Source: Sequoia sempervirens (taxonomy: Eukaryota > Streptophyta > Pinopsida > Cupressales > Cupressaceae). From it: 64,000 bases of DNA. Made by a program: the position numbers and the translations under genes. The notes beneath the pieces are model-generated. The model was not told the DNA's origin. It made no database searches and saw only the letters and a program-made list of their open reading frames with translations. Positions 47,401 through 51,750 of the stretch are shown here, piece after piece. The stretch is taken from NCBI GenBank assembly GCA_007258455.2, contig VDFB02270651.1, positions 495,831,370 through 495,895,369 on the forward strand. Reading direction: 5' to 3'. How positions within the stretch are numbered: position 1 is the stretch's first letter; every line of letters starts with the position of its first letter.

Positions 47401-47807
47401 CACCCCTAATAAATTATAGTTTTTTACCATGATTGAGTTTGTTGTAACTTTTAGCAGACTTCAAAACCACTTTTTGAAGTCTTCTGGTAAGATTTATGGG
47501 TAAAAAGGAGTAAAAGATCAAGCTCACTAACAACTAAGAAGTTTTTGGAACAAAAATGATGTAGGTTTTAATTTCATTACAGCAACAACTTCAATTTGTC
47601 CAGATTAGCTGTGGATTATTTGACACGCGAGTCATTCAAAATCATTCATTTTAAGGGGTAGTGGTTTACAATAGCTTTTCATGGAAAGAAATAAGACAGA
47701 CCTCTCGAGCCTTCACTGATTCAAAATCATCATACAACTCTGCATCAACCCGCTCCCGATCTATCAACCCAATCATGGTATTGAACTCGCCTTTAGTAAT
47801 CTCCTCT
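5220..47807 (-). CDS. TOP6B: DNA topoisomerase VI subunit B, partial gene (8 internal exons)
   Basis: Plant Topo VI subunit B, a GHKL ATPase that works in the nucleus with the SPO11-like A subunit (and RHL1, BIN4/MID) and is needed for endoreduplication. Eight exons on the minus strand splice to one uninterrupted frame of about 284 codons. It begins in a segment ending IGLIDRERVDAELYDDFES and passes through the ATP-lid motifs DNGRGMP and GKFGLGAKM. It then runs through LIWSKMSTGLPIDIL, HIHLHEKRDN, RQMAVITPYAQFLFR and RRTDVMPV to SKQNLLQFLQHEF. All introns are GT-AG and phases agree at each junction. The extreme N-terminal ATPase exon(s) and the C-terminal exons are outside the window. No stop or frameshift was seen in the exons, so the gene looks functional. 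Intron sizes 3' of the 38-kb intron are ordinary (166, 739, 131, 104 and 183 bp). Confidence 0.96.
5600..5685 (-). CDS. TOP6B: TOP6B exon
   Basis: This 86-bp exon encodes SKIIHYMRQMAVITPYAQFL, then FRYTSGTP and the first two bases of an Asp codon. It has a TGTGCAG acceptor and a GTAAGA donor. MRQMAVITPYAQF is invariant in plant TOP6B proteins that I know of. Confidence 0.96.
5790..5892 (-). CDS. TOP6B: TOP6B exon (ATPase to H2TH boundary)
   Basis: This 103-bp exon starts with the last base of a Lys codon, then encodes NIPHIHLHEKRDNIDRWHGA and EIQVTIEGNWTTHR. It ends at a perfect GTAAGT donor. The sequence is conserved with plant TOP6B, where the following residues are SK(I/L)xHYMRQM, as found in the next exon. 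Confidence 0.96.
6024..6130 (-). CDS. TOP6B: TOP6B exon (ATPase domain)
   Basis: This 107-bp exon encodes ALIWSKMSTGLPIDIL, then GQNYISFCRLDIDIH, ending with two bases of a Lys codon before a GTATGG donor. The acceptor is TTTGCAG. This is conserved core sequence of the plant TOP6B ATPase domain. Confidence 0.96.
6870..6934 (-). CDS. TOP6B: TOP6B exon with glycine-rich ATP lid
   Basis: This 65-bp exon begins with TG, completing a Val codon, and encodes LSGTKYGLKQTRGKFGLGAKM. The GxxGxGxK segment is the ATP-lid motif of GHKL ATPases. The donor is GTGAGC after ATG. The spacing to the DNGxG exon and the sequence match plant TOP6B throughout. Confidence 0.96.
7101..7152 (-). CDS. TOP6B: TOP6B exon with DNGxG ATPase motif
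   Basis: This 52-bp exon encodes DNGRGMPHDDIPNMLGR plus one base of the next codon. DNGxG is the second ATP-binding motif of GHKL ATPases (Bergerat fold). The acceptor is GCATACAG and the donor G|GTAAAA. It is a micro-exon stranded at the 3' edge of the giant intron, so the ATP-binding site is completed only if that 38-kb intron is removed accurately. Confidence 0.96.
7153..8301. other. Intron sequence without recognisable feature
   Basis: This is AT-rich sequence at the 3' end of the giant TOP6B intron. No coding similarity, tandem repeat or element border was seen before the probable LTR start at 8302. Confidence 0.4.
8302..9470 (+). mobile_element. Probable solo LTR (family A), plus orientation
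   Basis: The element begins TGTTGGCATTGATGTC and is bordered by CAAAT at 8297-8301 and 9471-9475, a likely 5-bp target duplication. The 3' end reads TTCTCAT rather than ending in CA, so the border is uncertain. Inside are a run of gcagattta words (8730-9010), repeated ttggtg(t/c)ct words (9118-9280), a TATA-like tatataagc (9297) and a gattcaccccctgcc stretch near the end. A diverged copy in the opposite orientation lies at 22.6-23.3 kb. Confidence 0.55.
9476..10650. other. Intron sequence, nothing recognised
   Basis: This is AT-rich intron sequence between two LTR-type repeats. No protein similarity or structured repeat was found. Confidence 0.35.
10651..12480 (+). mobile_element. Diverged LTR related to the LTR at 49836
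   Basis: It starts TGTCATGTCCCCATTTTT, and its first 60 bases resemble the LTR at 49836 (cttatttctagaacccgtag versus cctatttctggaaatccgta). It has several ctatttttagcag/ctatttatagtag words at 11020-11220, like the ctatttttagta word in the young LTR. It also shares the word gaggacgaaaaccctctt (11759) with the solo LTR at 45966. The 3' border is approximate and no target duplication was found, so this is an old copy. Confidence 0.5.
12481..13020. other. Unassigned sequence between LTR relic and iterated array
   Basis: No domain was recognised. The word gggcaaggtgggcaca appears near 12949 and again at 13421, bracketing the five-copy array described next. The two words may mark its limits. Confidence 0.3.
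13032..13366 (+). repeat. Five-copy 20-bp core GAAACCCTAGGTGGTATAAC
   Basis: The 20-bp core GAAACCCTAGGTGGTATAAC is at 13032, 13107, 13180, 13253 (first base pairs changed to gg) and 13347, with spacings of 75, 73, 73 and 94 bp. The spacers share only loose words (cacaaaacag, a tgataaag-like word) and are otherwise diverged, while the core is almost invariant. The array lies on the 3' side of a minus-strand retroelement-like region. Inference: a regulatory or replication iteron of that element. Confidence 0.85.
13367..13920. other. LTR-like non-coding sequence
   Basis: The sequence contains repeated gttaactg words (13600-13820) and a possible minus-strand TATA (ttatatac near 13493). It is probably the 3' untranslated region or LTR of the minus-strand element whose coding remnant follows. 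No second copy was found at the other side. Confidence 0.35.
13922..16563 (-). pseudogene. Orphan broken coding region of a retroelement (unrecognised protein)
   Basis: Read from 16563 downward, several overlapping frames give coherent protein-like sequence. The N-terminal part contains ETDLHKVLPEVVLDPVKIRS and IKHYNPTTREWRRS. Next come FGIPQHPNNLVISMEQCEQA and MAERWSKQAKNRLP, then RELHVHISAVARAAMDGWAD and PAMLPRYPSDK. A serine/proline-rich acidic linker (14643-14850) and a C-terminal part with KATIYSWKTPIGFEAEDRRE follow. Frames change or stop at least six times. The GC content is higher than the flanks. I do not recognise the family. It resembles the gag-like or orphan protein of a large non-autonomous LTR element, but no pol domain is present. 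Confidence 0.5.
16564..19400 (-). other. Probable long leader of the orphan element
   Basis: The sequence is composed of loosely repeated words (gaaattcg, ttcgcctttgaa, ctgaagttcaa) with no conserved protein. A 217-codon open frame at 16849-17502 on the minus strand is low-complexity and K/F/S-rich, and I do not treat it as a gene. The upstream position and base composition fit a retroelement 5' leader. The expected 5' LTR was not identified. Confidence 0.35.
19401..20339. other. Intron sequence with a short GC-rich duplication
   Basis: This is AT-rich except for gggtcaaggggcagcgcccc and a nearby near-copy ggtcatggggcaacacccc at 20137-20182. No gene or element border was recognised. Confidence 0.35.
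20340..21480 (+). repeat. CGTAC/CATAC iterated array
   Basis: Words of the form (t/c)cgtac(a/t)atg or ccatac recur every 20-50 bp across about 1.1 kb, for example at 20350, 20403, 20447, 20469, 20519, 20592, 20623, 20646, 20750, 20798, 20815 and 20829. The spacers are unrelated. It is built like the GGGCGGACTT array: a short constant core in variable DNA. Open frames here are repeat artefacts. It probably lies in the untranslated part of an old retroelement. Confidence 0.6.
21718..22420 (-). pseudogene. Gypsy-type pol fragment, aspartic protease region
   Basis: The minus strand reads VVNVLPEDTW, FQLVGVEQQGIKVLGFLMGQ, LNFVVIALRKKAYDALLG, GWLVAAKAN and KNTICIDNKGQKYIIDLKNQ, followed by an acidic serine-rich stretch. 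This is the retropepsin-like domain and spacer of plant Ty3/Gypsy polyproteins. The catalytic D-(S/T)-G is replaced by a stop-containing sequence (VDLSQ-stop), and further stops follow GWLVAAK. The last 123 codons (21715-22086) remain open. No RT or integrase is adjacent, so this is an isolated relic. Confidence 0.75.
22440..22615 (+). pseudogene. hAT transposase fragment (second copy)
   Basis: A 3' intron end (ttatttgtaggttctt) is followed by a frame reading HTPNLQKLPL, a stop, then FSHSCS. This resembles the hAT C-terminal TPNLQKLAIRILSQTCS region. The preceding about 75 bp also resemble the reverse complement of 24787-24870 in the other hAT relic, so both copies share the same intron. It is broken off by the LTR that starts after 22615. 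Confidence 0.5.
22620..23275 (-). mobile_element. LTR copy of family A, minus orientation
   Basis: The reverse complement matches 9120-9410 closely. It contains aagagattggtgtctcttg, tggggattggtgtctccagt, gggttggtgcctacaaat and a tatataagcaatattttg box, then ttttctcctgcaagggtttcc. Upstream it has the same kind of gcagatttat words as the copy at 8.3-9.5 kb. The outer borders are approximate, with no target duplication found. Confidence 0.6.
23276..24319. other. Intron sequence, pyrimidine-rich, no gene
   Basis: The plus strand is rich in C and T (23400-23900), giving overlapping open frames in all plus frames. None resembles a protein family, and composition explains the open frames. Confidence 0.4.
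25225..26704 (-). mobile_element. Solo LTR, 1480 bp, TSD CTATC, inside hAT relic
   Basis: On the minus strand it starts TGTCATGTCCCCAATTTGG and ends CACTTTACA, and it is flanked by CTATC at 25220-25224 and 26705-26709. Removing it and one CTATC rejoins the hAT frame (EAMD then RAKKAIQ), which confirms the borders. It carries a tata-like box and a long AT-rich U3. No second LTR or internal region is present, so it is a solo LTR. Confidence 0.9.
27847..29843 (+). mobile_element. Solo LTR, about 2.0 kb, TSD ATTAT, inside hAT relic
   Basis: It starts TGTAATGTCCCCTTTTTGG and ends GGCATGACA, with ATTAT at 27842-27846 and 29844-29848. It separates the BED-finger part of the hAT relic from the rest, and excision restores continuity. 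Inside, a segment beginning cccaagagcagta is present twice (28181-28244 and 28353-28412) as a diverged direct repeat. The region 29500-29760 is almost pure AT. Confidence 0.8.
30183..30348 (-). repeat. 3' LTR of the short non-autonomous element
   Basis: This 166-bp LTR is adjacent to the purine tract at 30349-30357. It contains one arm (gattgaccattaa, plus-strand reading) of an inverted repeat whose other arm lies beyond the purine tract. Confidence 0.9.
30349..30357 (-). promoter_or_regulatory. Polypurine tract of the short element
   Basis: The minus strand reads AAGGGAGGG directly before the 3' LTR, the same tract as in the Copia element at 37225-37233. It sits in the loop of a 13-bp inverted repeat (see findings). 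Confidence 0.8.
32081..32093 (-). promoter_or_regulatory. Primer-binding site (initiator Met tRNA)
   Basis: The minus strand reads TGGTATTAGAGCC immediately after the 5' LTR. The plant consensus is TGGTATCAGAGC, so there is one mismatch. Confidence 0.8.
32094..32259 (-). repeat. 5' LTR of the short non-autonomous element
   Basis: This 166-bp LTR is 165/166 identical to the left one. On its left it directly abuts the primer-binding site (plus strand ggctctaatacca, 32081-32093). Confidence 0.9.
32260..32575. other. AT-rich spacer between elements
   Basis: This is intron sequence between the short LTR element and the LINE. Nothing is recognised. Confidence 0.4.
32902..34150 (+). pseudogene. 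LINE reverse transcriptase domain (broken)
   Basis: Two overlapping frames (32902-33618 and about 33590-34150) together cover the RT fingers, palm and thumb. The palm aspartates are present in KLDMAKAYD and FVDD. A frameshift near 33600 falls in the RQGDPLSP-like motif. The domain ends at a TAG at 34148. Confidence 0.9.
34645..35919 (+). pseudogene. LINE zf-RVT and RNase H region (broken by one stop)
   Basis: The frame at 34645-35574 encodes the zinc-binding zf-RVT domain and the start of RNase H (INTDGSSRGNP). After one TAG the same frame continues at 35575-35919 with the ESDSQ and HIPREWN motifs. RNase H active-site D, E, D and H residues are visible, so only the single stop separates the halves. 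Confidence 0.85.
36005..36540. other. AT-rich spacer
   Basis: This is intron sequence between the first LINE and the second LINE relic. No coding similarity is seen. Confidence 0.4.
36541..36981 (+). pseudogene. Older LINE relic, left part
   Basis: The plus strand gives CGEIESFMHLFFGCSFAKTV and later LLFIWIERNKEVFQRYRQLL. This is the zf-RVT and linker region of a plant L1-type LINE (compare ASEESVSHLFFQCTF and LERNRRIFQ in the better copy). Frames are broken. The Copia element is inserted at its 3' side, and the relic probably continues at 42553. Confidence 0.65.
36982..37224 (-). repeat. Copia 3' LTR
   Basis: This 243-bp LTR is identical to the copy at 42305-42547. It contains attgagcattaa near its right end, one arm of an inverted repeat closing over the purine tract. 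Confidence 0.96.
37219..38832 (-). pseudogene. Copia reverse transcriptase and RNase H
   Basis: RT is visible in two pieces, EWEKAMELEYQSLQKNHTWV (38602-38832) and MDVKSAFLNGELKEEVYM to VVVYVDDLIITG (38039-38431), with the YVDD active site intact. Between 37550 and 38040 the RT-RNase H linker is readable only by changing frame several times. The last 72 codons (37219-37437) hold HCHFIRKLVEDGSVQLLYV and TEDQTADILTKSL, the Copia RNase H C-terminus, open to the end. Confidence 0.9.
37225..37233 (-). promoter_or_regulatory. Copia polypurine tract
   Basis: The minus strand reads AAGGGAGGG immediately before the 3' LTR. It is flanked by the 12-bp inverted repeat ATTGAGCATTAA / TTAATGCTCAAT, so the tract lies in the loop of a potential hairpin. 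Confidence 0.85.
39379..40500 (-). pseudogene. Copia protease and integrase
   Basis: The protease shows WYIDSGASRHF with the catalytic DSG. The integrase zinc region (LWH, stop, RYGHLN, later VCGACQAGKQHR) contains a TAG between the two histidines, at about 39970. The catalytic core has VHADICGPIS, LRSDNGGKF and NGVVERRNRT, i.e. the D, D and E positions. After MAQAP the frame is lost, and downstream matches to the C-terminal part are out of frame. Confidence 0.9.
40500..41256 (-). pseudogene. Copia gag with zinc knuckle
   Basis: It begins MEAVQFNGKNY, the usual Copia gag opening, and continues through KEIWDHLKDMHETSDKSRAF and LKSLPKSYEHF. A TAG follows ...CTILLQ (about 40720), and after it the same frame continues to the knuckle CNYCHKFGHIKKDC (CX2CX4HX4C) near 40520-40560. 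A single stop therefore separates the capsid part from the nucleocapsid part. Confidence 0.9.
41257..42292 (-). other. Copia 5' leader
   Basis: This is the untranslated region between primer site and gag. It is CpG-rich compared with its surroundings and has repeated aaaacgcg/gaaacgcg words (41690-41850), also found in the interior of the short non-autonomous element (31670-31780). Short open frames here show no conservation. Confidence 0.6.
42293..42304 (-). promoter_or_regulatory. Primer-binding site (initiator Met tRNA)
   Basis: The minus strand reads TGGTATCAGAGC with zero spacing from the LTR. It is an exact match to the usual plant Copia primer site. Confidence 0.95.
42305..42547 (-). 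repeat. Copia 5' LTR
   Basis: This 243-bp LTR directly abuts the primer-binding site at 42293-42304. No difference from the other LTR was found on base-by-base reading. Confidence 0.96.
42553..42895 (+). pseudogene. Older LINE relic, right part and tail
   Basis: This sequence follows the Copia target duplication. It contains a degraded 3' end typical of plant LINEs (ggggtctgtggggtacttttg, then tgtaaact and an A-rich end at about 42885). It is continuous with the relic at 36541-36981 once the Copia element is removed. Confidence 0.4.
42896..45289. other. Intron sequence near the donor end, nothing recognised
   Basis: This is the 5' end of the 38-kb intron. It is AT-rich with no element border or protein similarity found. 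Confidence 0.4.
45290..45427 (-). CDS. TOP6B: TOP6B exon (lysine-rich linker)
   Basis: The exon is 138 bp, exactly 46 codons, phase 0 at both ends. It follows a TATAG acceptor and ends before a strong GTGAGT donor. It encodes a basic linker (KRLAKEAREQEK, then ALGKKPKEM) and finishes SFFRVTCK, the strand just before the DNGRGMP motif. It is separated from that motif by the 38-kb intron. The linker is variable between plants, while the RVTCK end is conserved. Confidence 0.95.
46295..46410 (+). repeat. 13-bp tandem array GTCACATCAAGGR
   Basis: About nine copies of a 13-14 bp unit (gtcacatcaagg with g or a; variants gtcatat, gatcaca) lie head to tail inside the solo LTR. Confidence 0.85.
46745..46852 (+). 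repeat. CGTGAACAGTG tandem array
   Basis: Degenerate head-to-tail copies of cgtgaacagtg/cgtgaatagtg alternate with gctacagtg inside the solo LTR. Confidence 0.75.
47346..47701. other. Intron remainder
   Basis: This is intron sequence between the solo LTR and the TOP6B exon donor at 47701. No further feature is seen. Confidence 0.4.
47702..47807 (-). CDS. TOP6B: TOP6B exon (upstream-most seen)
   Basis: This 106-bp exon follows a CAG acceptor; its first base completes an Ile codon and 35 codons follow. It encodes EEITKGEFNTMIGLIDRERV followed by DAELYDDFES and ends VKARE, matching the plant TOP6B stretch after the first ATPase motifs. The donor is GTCTGT, a weak match to consensus after GAG, but the frame joins cleanly to the next exon at 45427. 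The preceding exon, which should carry the N-box, was not found up to base 64000. Confidence 0.93.
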
Positions 47808-48256
47808 CTGTCAAAACAGATAACTATACAGTTCAACATAAGACTGCTAAAATTTGCAAGCTTCCAAGTCCTTTAGGACTGGTCAGCACACATCATATAT
47901 TCTTTGATTCACAGATAATAAAGAGACCAATAAATGGCTACTTAAGTATAGATATATTTAAAATAAAAAAATATCTAGTATAGTCTAACAAATTGAAAGA
48001 GCAAAGGTGATAGAAATTTCAAAAGGTCAAGTTGAGAAACTCAACAAAATGCAACTACTGAAAAAAAAGAATATTTTAATGTTAGAATTAAAAAAATTAA
48101 GTCCTAGGTTTGTCCAAGAATGAAATGATTGGAGCAGTTTCCATATATTATATGCCAGACAGACAAAAAAGCTTATTTGCTTATTAGAAGGCCATAGAAA
48201 TAATAGCTGAAAAAGCTTGCAAAAACCAAGAATTCCAATGAAATGGATGTTCTTAG
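47808..48256. other. Intron sequence 5' of the first visible exon
   Basis: This is AT-rich intron of TOP6B. The polypyrimidine tract and acceptor of the exon at 47807 are at its left edge. Nothing else is recognised. Confidence 0.4.
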
Positions 48257-48695
48257 CACAGAATCTTGAGATTTTGATAGAATGGGCATTTTCCAGAATA
48301 TTCTGTCACAACTGTAGAACTTGGTCTGGAATATGATGACTTCATAGCAGAGAATCTTGAAGAAAAAAAAAAGATGTTTTTTCAATATCTTGAGGAATCG
48401 GCAACCTAGCGACCCAGAGCAGCCACACTGAGGAAGTAATCTTGCACAGGCATTCTAGTAACAGGGCAAGCCCCTATAACCTCCAGACCTCGTTAGGAGG
48501 CCCCCAATCCCACTTGGCAATTTAAATGAGACTTGAACTTCAGTGGGTAGCCAACCACACACTTAGAGGTGGCCACCACACCAACCAAGCTATAAAGCCT
48601 TGGGGGTGAGAATCTTGAGATTTTGATAAAAGGGACATTTTCCATAACATTCCATCACAACTGCTGAATTTGATTGGAATAAGATGATTCAGAAA
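48257..48695 (+). repeat. Direct duplication of about 85 bp around a SINE
   Basis: 48257-48345 (agaatcttgagattttgata and following) is repeated at 48609-48695 with roughly four-fifths identity by eye. A third short agaatcttga is at 48351. The SINE at 48361 sits between them, so the duplication predates the SINE. Confidence 0.6.
48361..48607 (-). mobile_element. tRNA-derived SINE with T-rich 3' end
   Basis: The minus strand starts just after 48607. It has an A-box-like TTGGTTGGTGTGGTGG and a B-box-like AGTTCAAGTCTC about 45 bp further on, then a non-tRNA body ending in oligo-T. GAGAATCTTGA is present on both sides (48350-48360 and 48608-48618), an 11-bp target duplication. The layout resembles Au-type plant SINEs, which have a T-rich end. 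The family assignment is inference. Confidence 0.65.
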
Positions 48696-48699
48696 CCAA

Positions 48700-49830
48700 T
48701 TTGGTGTATTAAAATTTAAAAAGATTGACAAGTTTTGCATTTGTTCATTTACCAAATGCTATGTACAAAAGTATTAAGAATTTGTCTAATAGTATGCAAT
48801 ACAGACCTAACATTACATTGAAATTTGAAACCAAAGTTTTATATAATTTGATTTCAAGGAACAGTATTCGCACATCTAAAGTAGTTCCTTATGTCACAAG
48901 AACCTCAAAATCGTGGCAAAAAGCTCATCTCAAATACTGTGCTAGTAGTAGCTCCATGTCCACCAGTACATGATAAATGTCCTATCGCAAAATGCAATGA
49001 AAAAAATACAATGATGACTAAAGAATATGATACCATTTGCAAATGAGATAAAATATAGGCATATACTCAGCAATAAAGGAAATGAGTTCAGGGTGCCCAG
49101 ATTTGTGTTAGAACTAGCATAAAGTGAAGTGAAGAACTGTGAAGGCATCTACATATTCAAGTAATACTCATAAACTTCATAAATTCAAAGTTATTGTTAT
49201 ATGGAACCGTTAGCATGCAATTTTGTTGTTGGAGCTTTCGCTTATTTTGAACTTTTTCCTGATTGACAAAAGCAAAATAATGCAACATGCTGGAGAAATC
49301 ACTTAGTGTAAGTGAATCCCCTCCACATTTTAGGGGTCGTCTTTCCTCACATGATGTGAGTTTGGACTTTTATGCATTTTTTACCAGAAAGCACAAAAGG
49401 ACAAAACTGTGAACCACCTATGATTCCCAAGAAAATAGAGTGAAAGAATTCCCTCCTATGACCAGTTAATAATTGGAAATGGGTGTTCGCGAGTATGTAC
49501 AAGATTTATGAATAAAATCCTTAGGAAACTAAAAGTCTTCTTTTCAAATCTGACTGCATTCTAAATTCACCATTGAAACCCTCATAGTACTGAGCCCCTG
49601 GCAAGAATTATATTGATTACAAGCAGCTCAAATGATTGCACAGAAAAAATACACTTCCTTAATCAAACTAGCCAAACTGACTTTGGTGAAAATTATCATA
49701 AAATTAATATTCTCTTACACTGTGTGCACTCCATTCACATCATGAAAGCAAACAAATCTGCTAAAAAACAGACAAAAATTGCAAATCCTCTGAAGGGCAG
49801 ACAAGAATCCTTATCCATCCATCTATTCAT
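48700..49830. other. Intron sequence, nothing recognised
   Basis: This is AT-rich sequence between the SINE and the large LTR element. No gene or repeat structure was identified. Confidence 0.4.
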
Positions 49831-49835
49831 CTTCA

Positions 49836-51631
49836 TGTAATGTCCCCATTTTGGCCATACGCTCTTCTTTGACTGATAGCCTATTTCTGGAAATCCGTAG
49901 GTTGATCAGAAGTTAAATTAGGGTTTCCTTGCTTGGCGATTTGTGGCATTTCTAGGTATTTACTATTTTTAGTAAATACTAATTTTTGGCAGTGGTTCAG
50001 TTGTCAGCCTTCATTAAGTCATTTTCAGTTGGAGCAGTTGTTATTATGGCTTGGTCTTCAGAGAGCTTTACTTGGTGAAAAATATTTAATTAAAGGCATT
50101 ATGTTTTAATTCACTATTGACACCCCCTTGGCCTAAGGAGATAACTTAAGTTGTTTTTAAAGTGGGGCCATGAAGGGTACGCCTTCATAAAGAGCTTGAT
50201 TAATTTTATTAAGAACTTTATTCCTTGAGCAAAAGTGGACGCCACTTTTATATTATTTGAATAAAGTGAAATTCTTGGAGGCTTTTGGGACGCCACTTGA
50301 GAAGTTGACTGGTCTTTGGGAATTGGAAAGGTCTCTTGTGTCTTTTGAGCTGCTTCTCAGGCAATTGAAGAGTTTTGTTGAGCTCTTATTTATTGAAGGC
50401 TTTTGCTCCAGCATTTGATCCATGAAAATTATGCTAAAGTTATGCTGTCGAAATGACAATTGACAAATTGCTTCGAGGAAGTCTACCTCCTAGCCTCTCA
50501 TCCAATTTCGTGTTTGCAATATAACACCTAGTTGGCTACATTGCTGCTTCTCAACTTCAGACTAGCAGATTGAGCATCAAAGATTGAAGAATTTTGGAGA
50601 TTTTGGTAATTTTGGTTTGCTGTTTCATCAACTGCTGAAAGTGATTTTTATTCATGGCTTATTTTCCAGCTTGAATTTCGTTCTGGGTATTTAACCAATC
50701 TGTTTGCTGACCTTGGGCGACCATTCATGCAAGTTTTGAGATTTTATTTTGAAGTGCTTGATTTTTAATTAAAATCGCCCTTCCCAAGAGGGCCGTACCA
50801 TTTCATATGCATTGGGAATTGTGCAAGTTAAAAAATAAGTTGAAGTTGCTGCTGTTTGGTGCTTGGTTTTTGGGCGCCTACCTCTTGAGAAACATTTGCA
50901 AAAGATTTCAGTCAATTCGGAGGTGAAACGAGTGAGTTATGAATATTTTACTGTTTCACAGTCTGCTGTTATAATTTCCAGAATTCTGATTTTTATATCA
51001 GACTGTTGCAATTTCCAGTTTTTTGGCTTATACTTCAGTATTTGAGTGTTATATCATTGTAGAAGTTCATACTTGTATCTAAGGTTCATTCCTTATCAAT
51101 TGTACTTAGTAATTTGCAGAGTTTTATTTGTAAGGTTGAGATTAAGCATTACTAATCCAACCATTCTTTCATTTCTGCAATTTACTTTCTGTTTATCATT
51201 AAATTACCCCTGGATGGTTTACCGCCAGTGTGGAAAATCTATTTGTAACACTCTTATACCCACTTCATAGTGGTGAATCCCCACAGCATTGTGGATGCCC
51301 GCCGCAGCGGATGAATTGCTTTCTATTGTAATCTTTTCCCCCCACTGTTTGGTGGTAGTGTGGAATTGTTTCTCATGGCTGGTTATCCGCCTAACAGTTT
51401 ATAATTTCAATTTCTTAGACTCCGTCATATGTTAGCACCTCGCCCTCAGTGGGATCTTGAGTGCACATTCTTGACGTTGAGTAGTTCTTCCATTCAAATT
51501 CAGTTTCTTCAATTCAAGTTCAGTATCTTCCATTCAAGATCAGATTTTAGTTTGAGGCTAACGCTAATCCAATCATCTATTGCTGGTTATTTTGTGTTAC
51601 TTCTTCGAAAAAAATTGGTTAGCATATTTCA
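49836..51631 (+). repeat. 5' LTR of the PDS5-like element
   Basis: This 1796-bp LTR begins TGTAATGTCCCCATTTTGG and ends AGCATATTTCA. Differences from the 3' LTR are near 49979, 50089, 50223, 50416, 50812 and 51415. A string of five small palindromes lies at 51222-51355. Short open frames inside it are repeated identically in the other LTR and show no protein similarity. Confidence 0.95.
51222..51355 (+). repeat. String of five mini-hairpins in the LTR
   Basis: Consecutive palindromes are CCGCCAGTGTGG (51222), CCACTTCATAGTGG (51260), CCACAGCATTGTGG (51281), CCGCCGCAGCGG (51299) and CCACTGTTTGGTGG (51342). Each has a stem of 4-5 bp (the first is imperfect) and a small loop. They are preserved unchanged in the other LTR from 57507. 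Confidence 0.75.
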
Positions 51632-51632
51632 G

Positions 51633-51644
51633 TGGTATCAGAGC
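51633..51644 (+). promoter_or_regulatory. Primer-binding site (initiator Met tRNA)
   Basis: TGGTATCAGAGC follows the 5' LTR after a single G. It is an exact match to the plant initiator-Met primer site used by many Copia and some Gypsy elements. Confidence 0.95.
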
Positions 51645-51750
51645 AGAAGACCCTGCCATCCTGTGGCAAATTTGCAGTTGTGTATCAGATGAGTGACAGA
51701 GATCTCCGGTACTACACCGATAGTCAGAGCAGATTTTAGTTCAGCTCCTA

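Noticed and set aside
49836..51631. Short open frames inside the 1.8-kb LTR, present twice in the window
   Set aside because: They repeat only because the LTR is duplicated; no conserved protein and no good initiation context.
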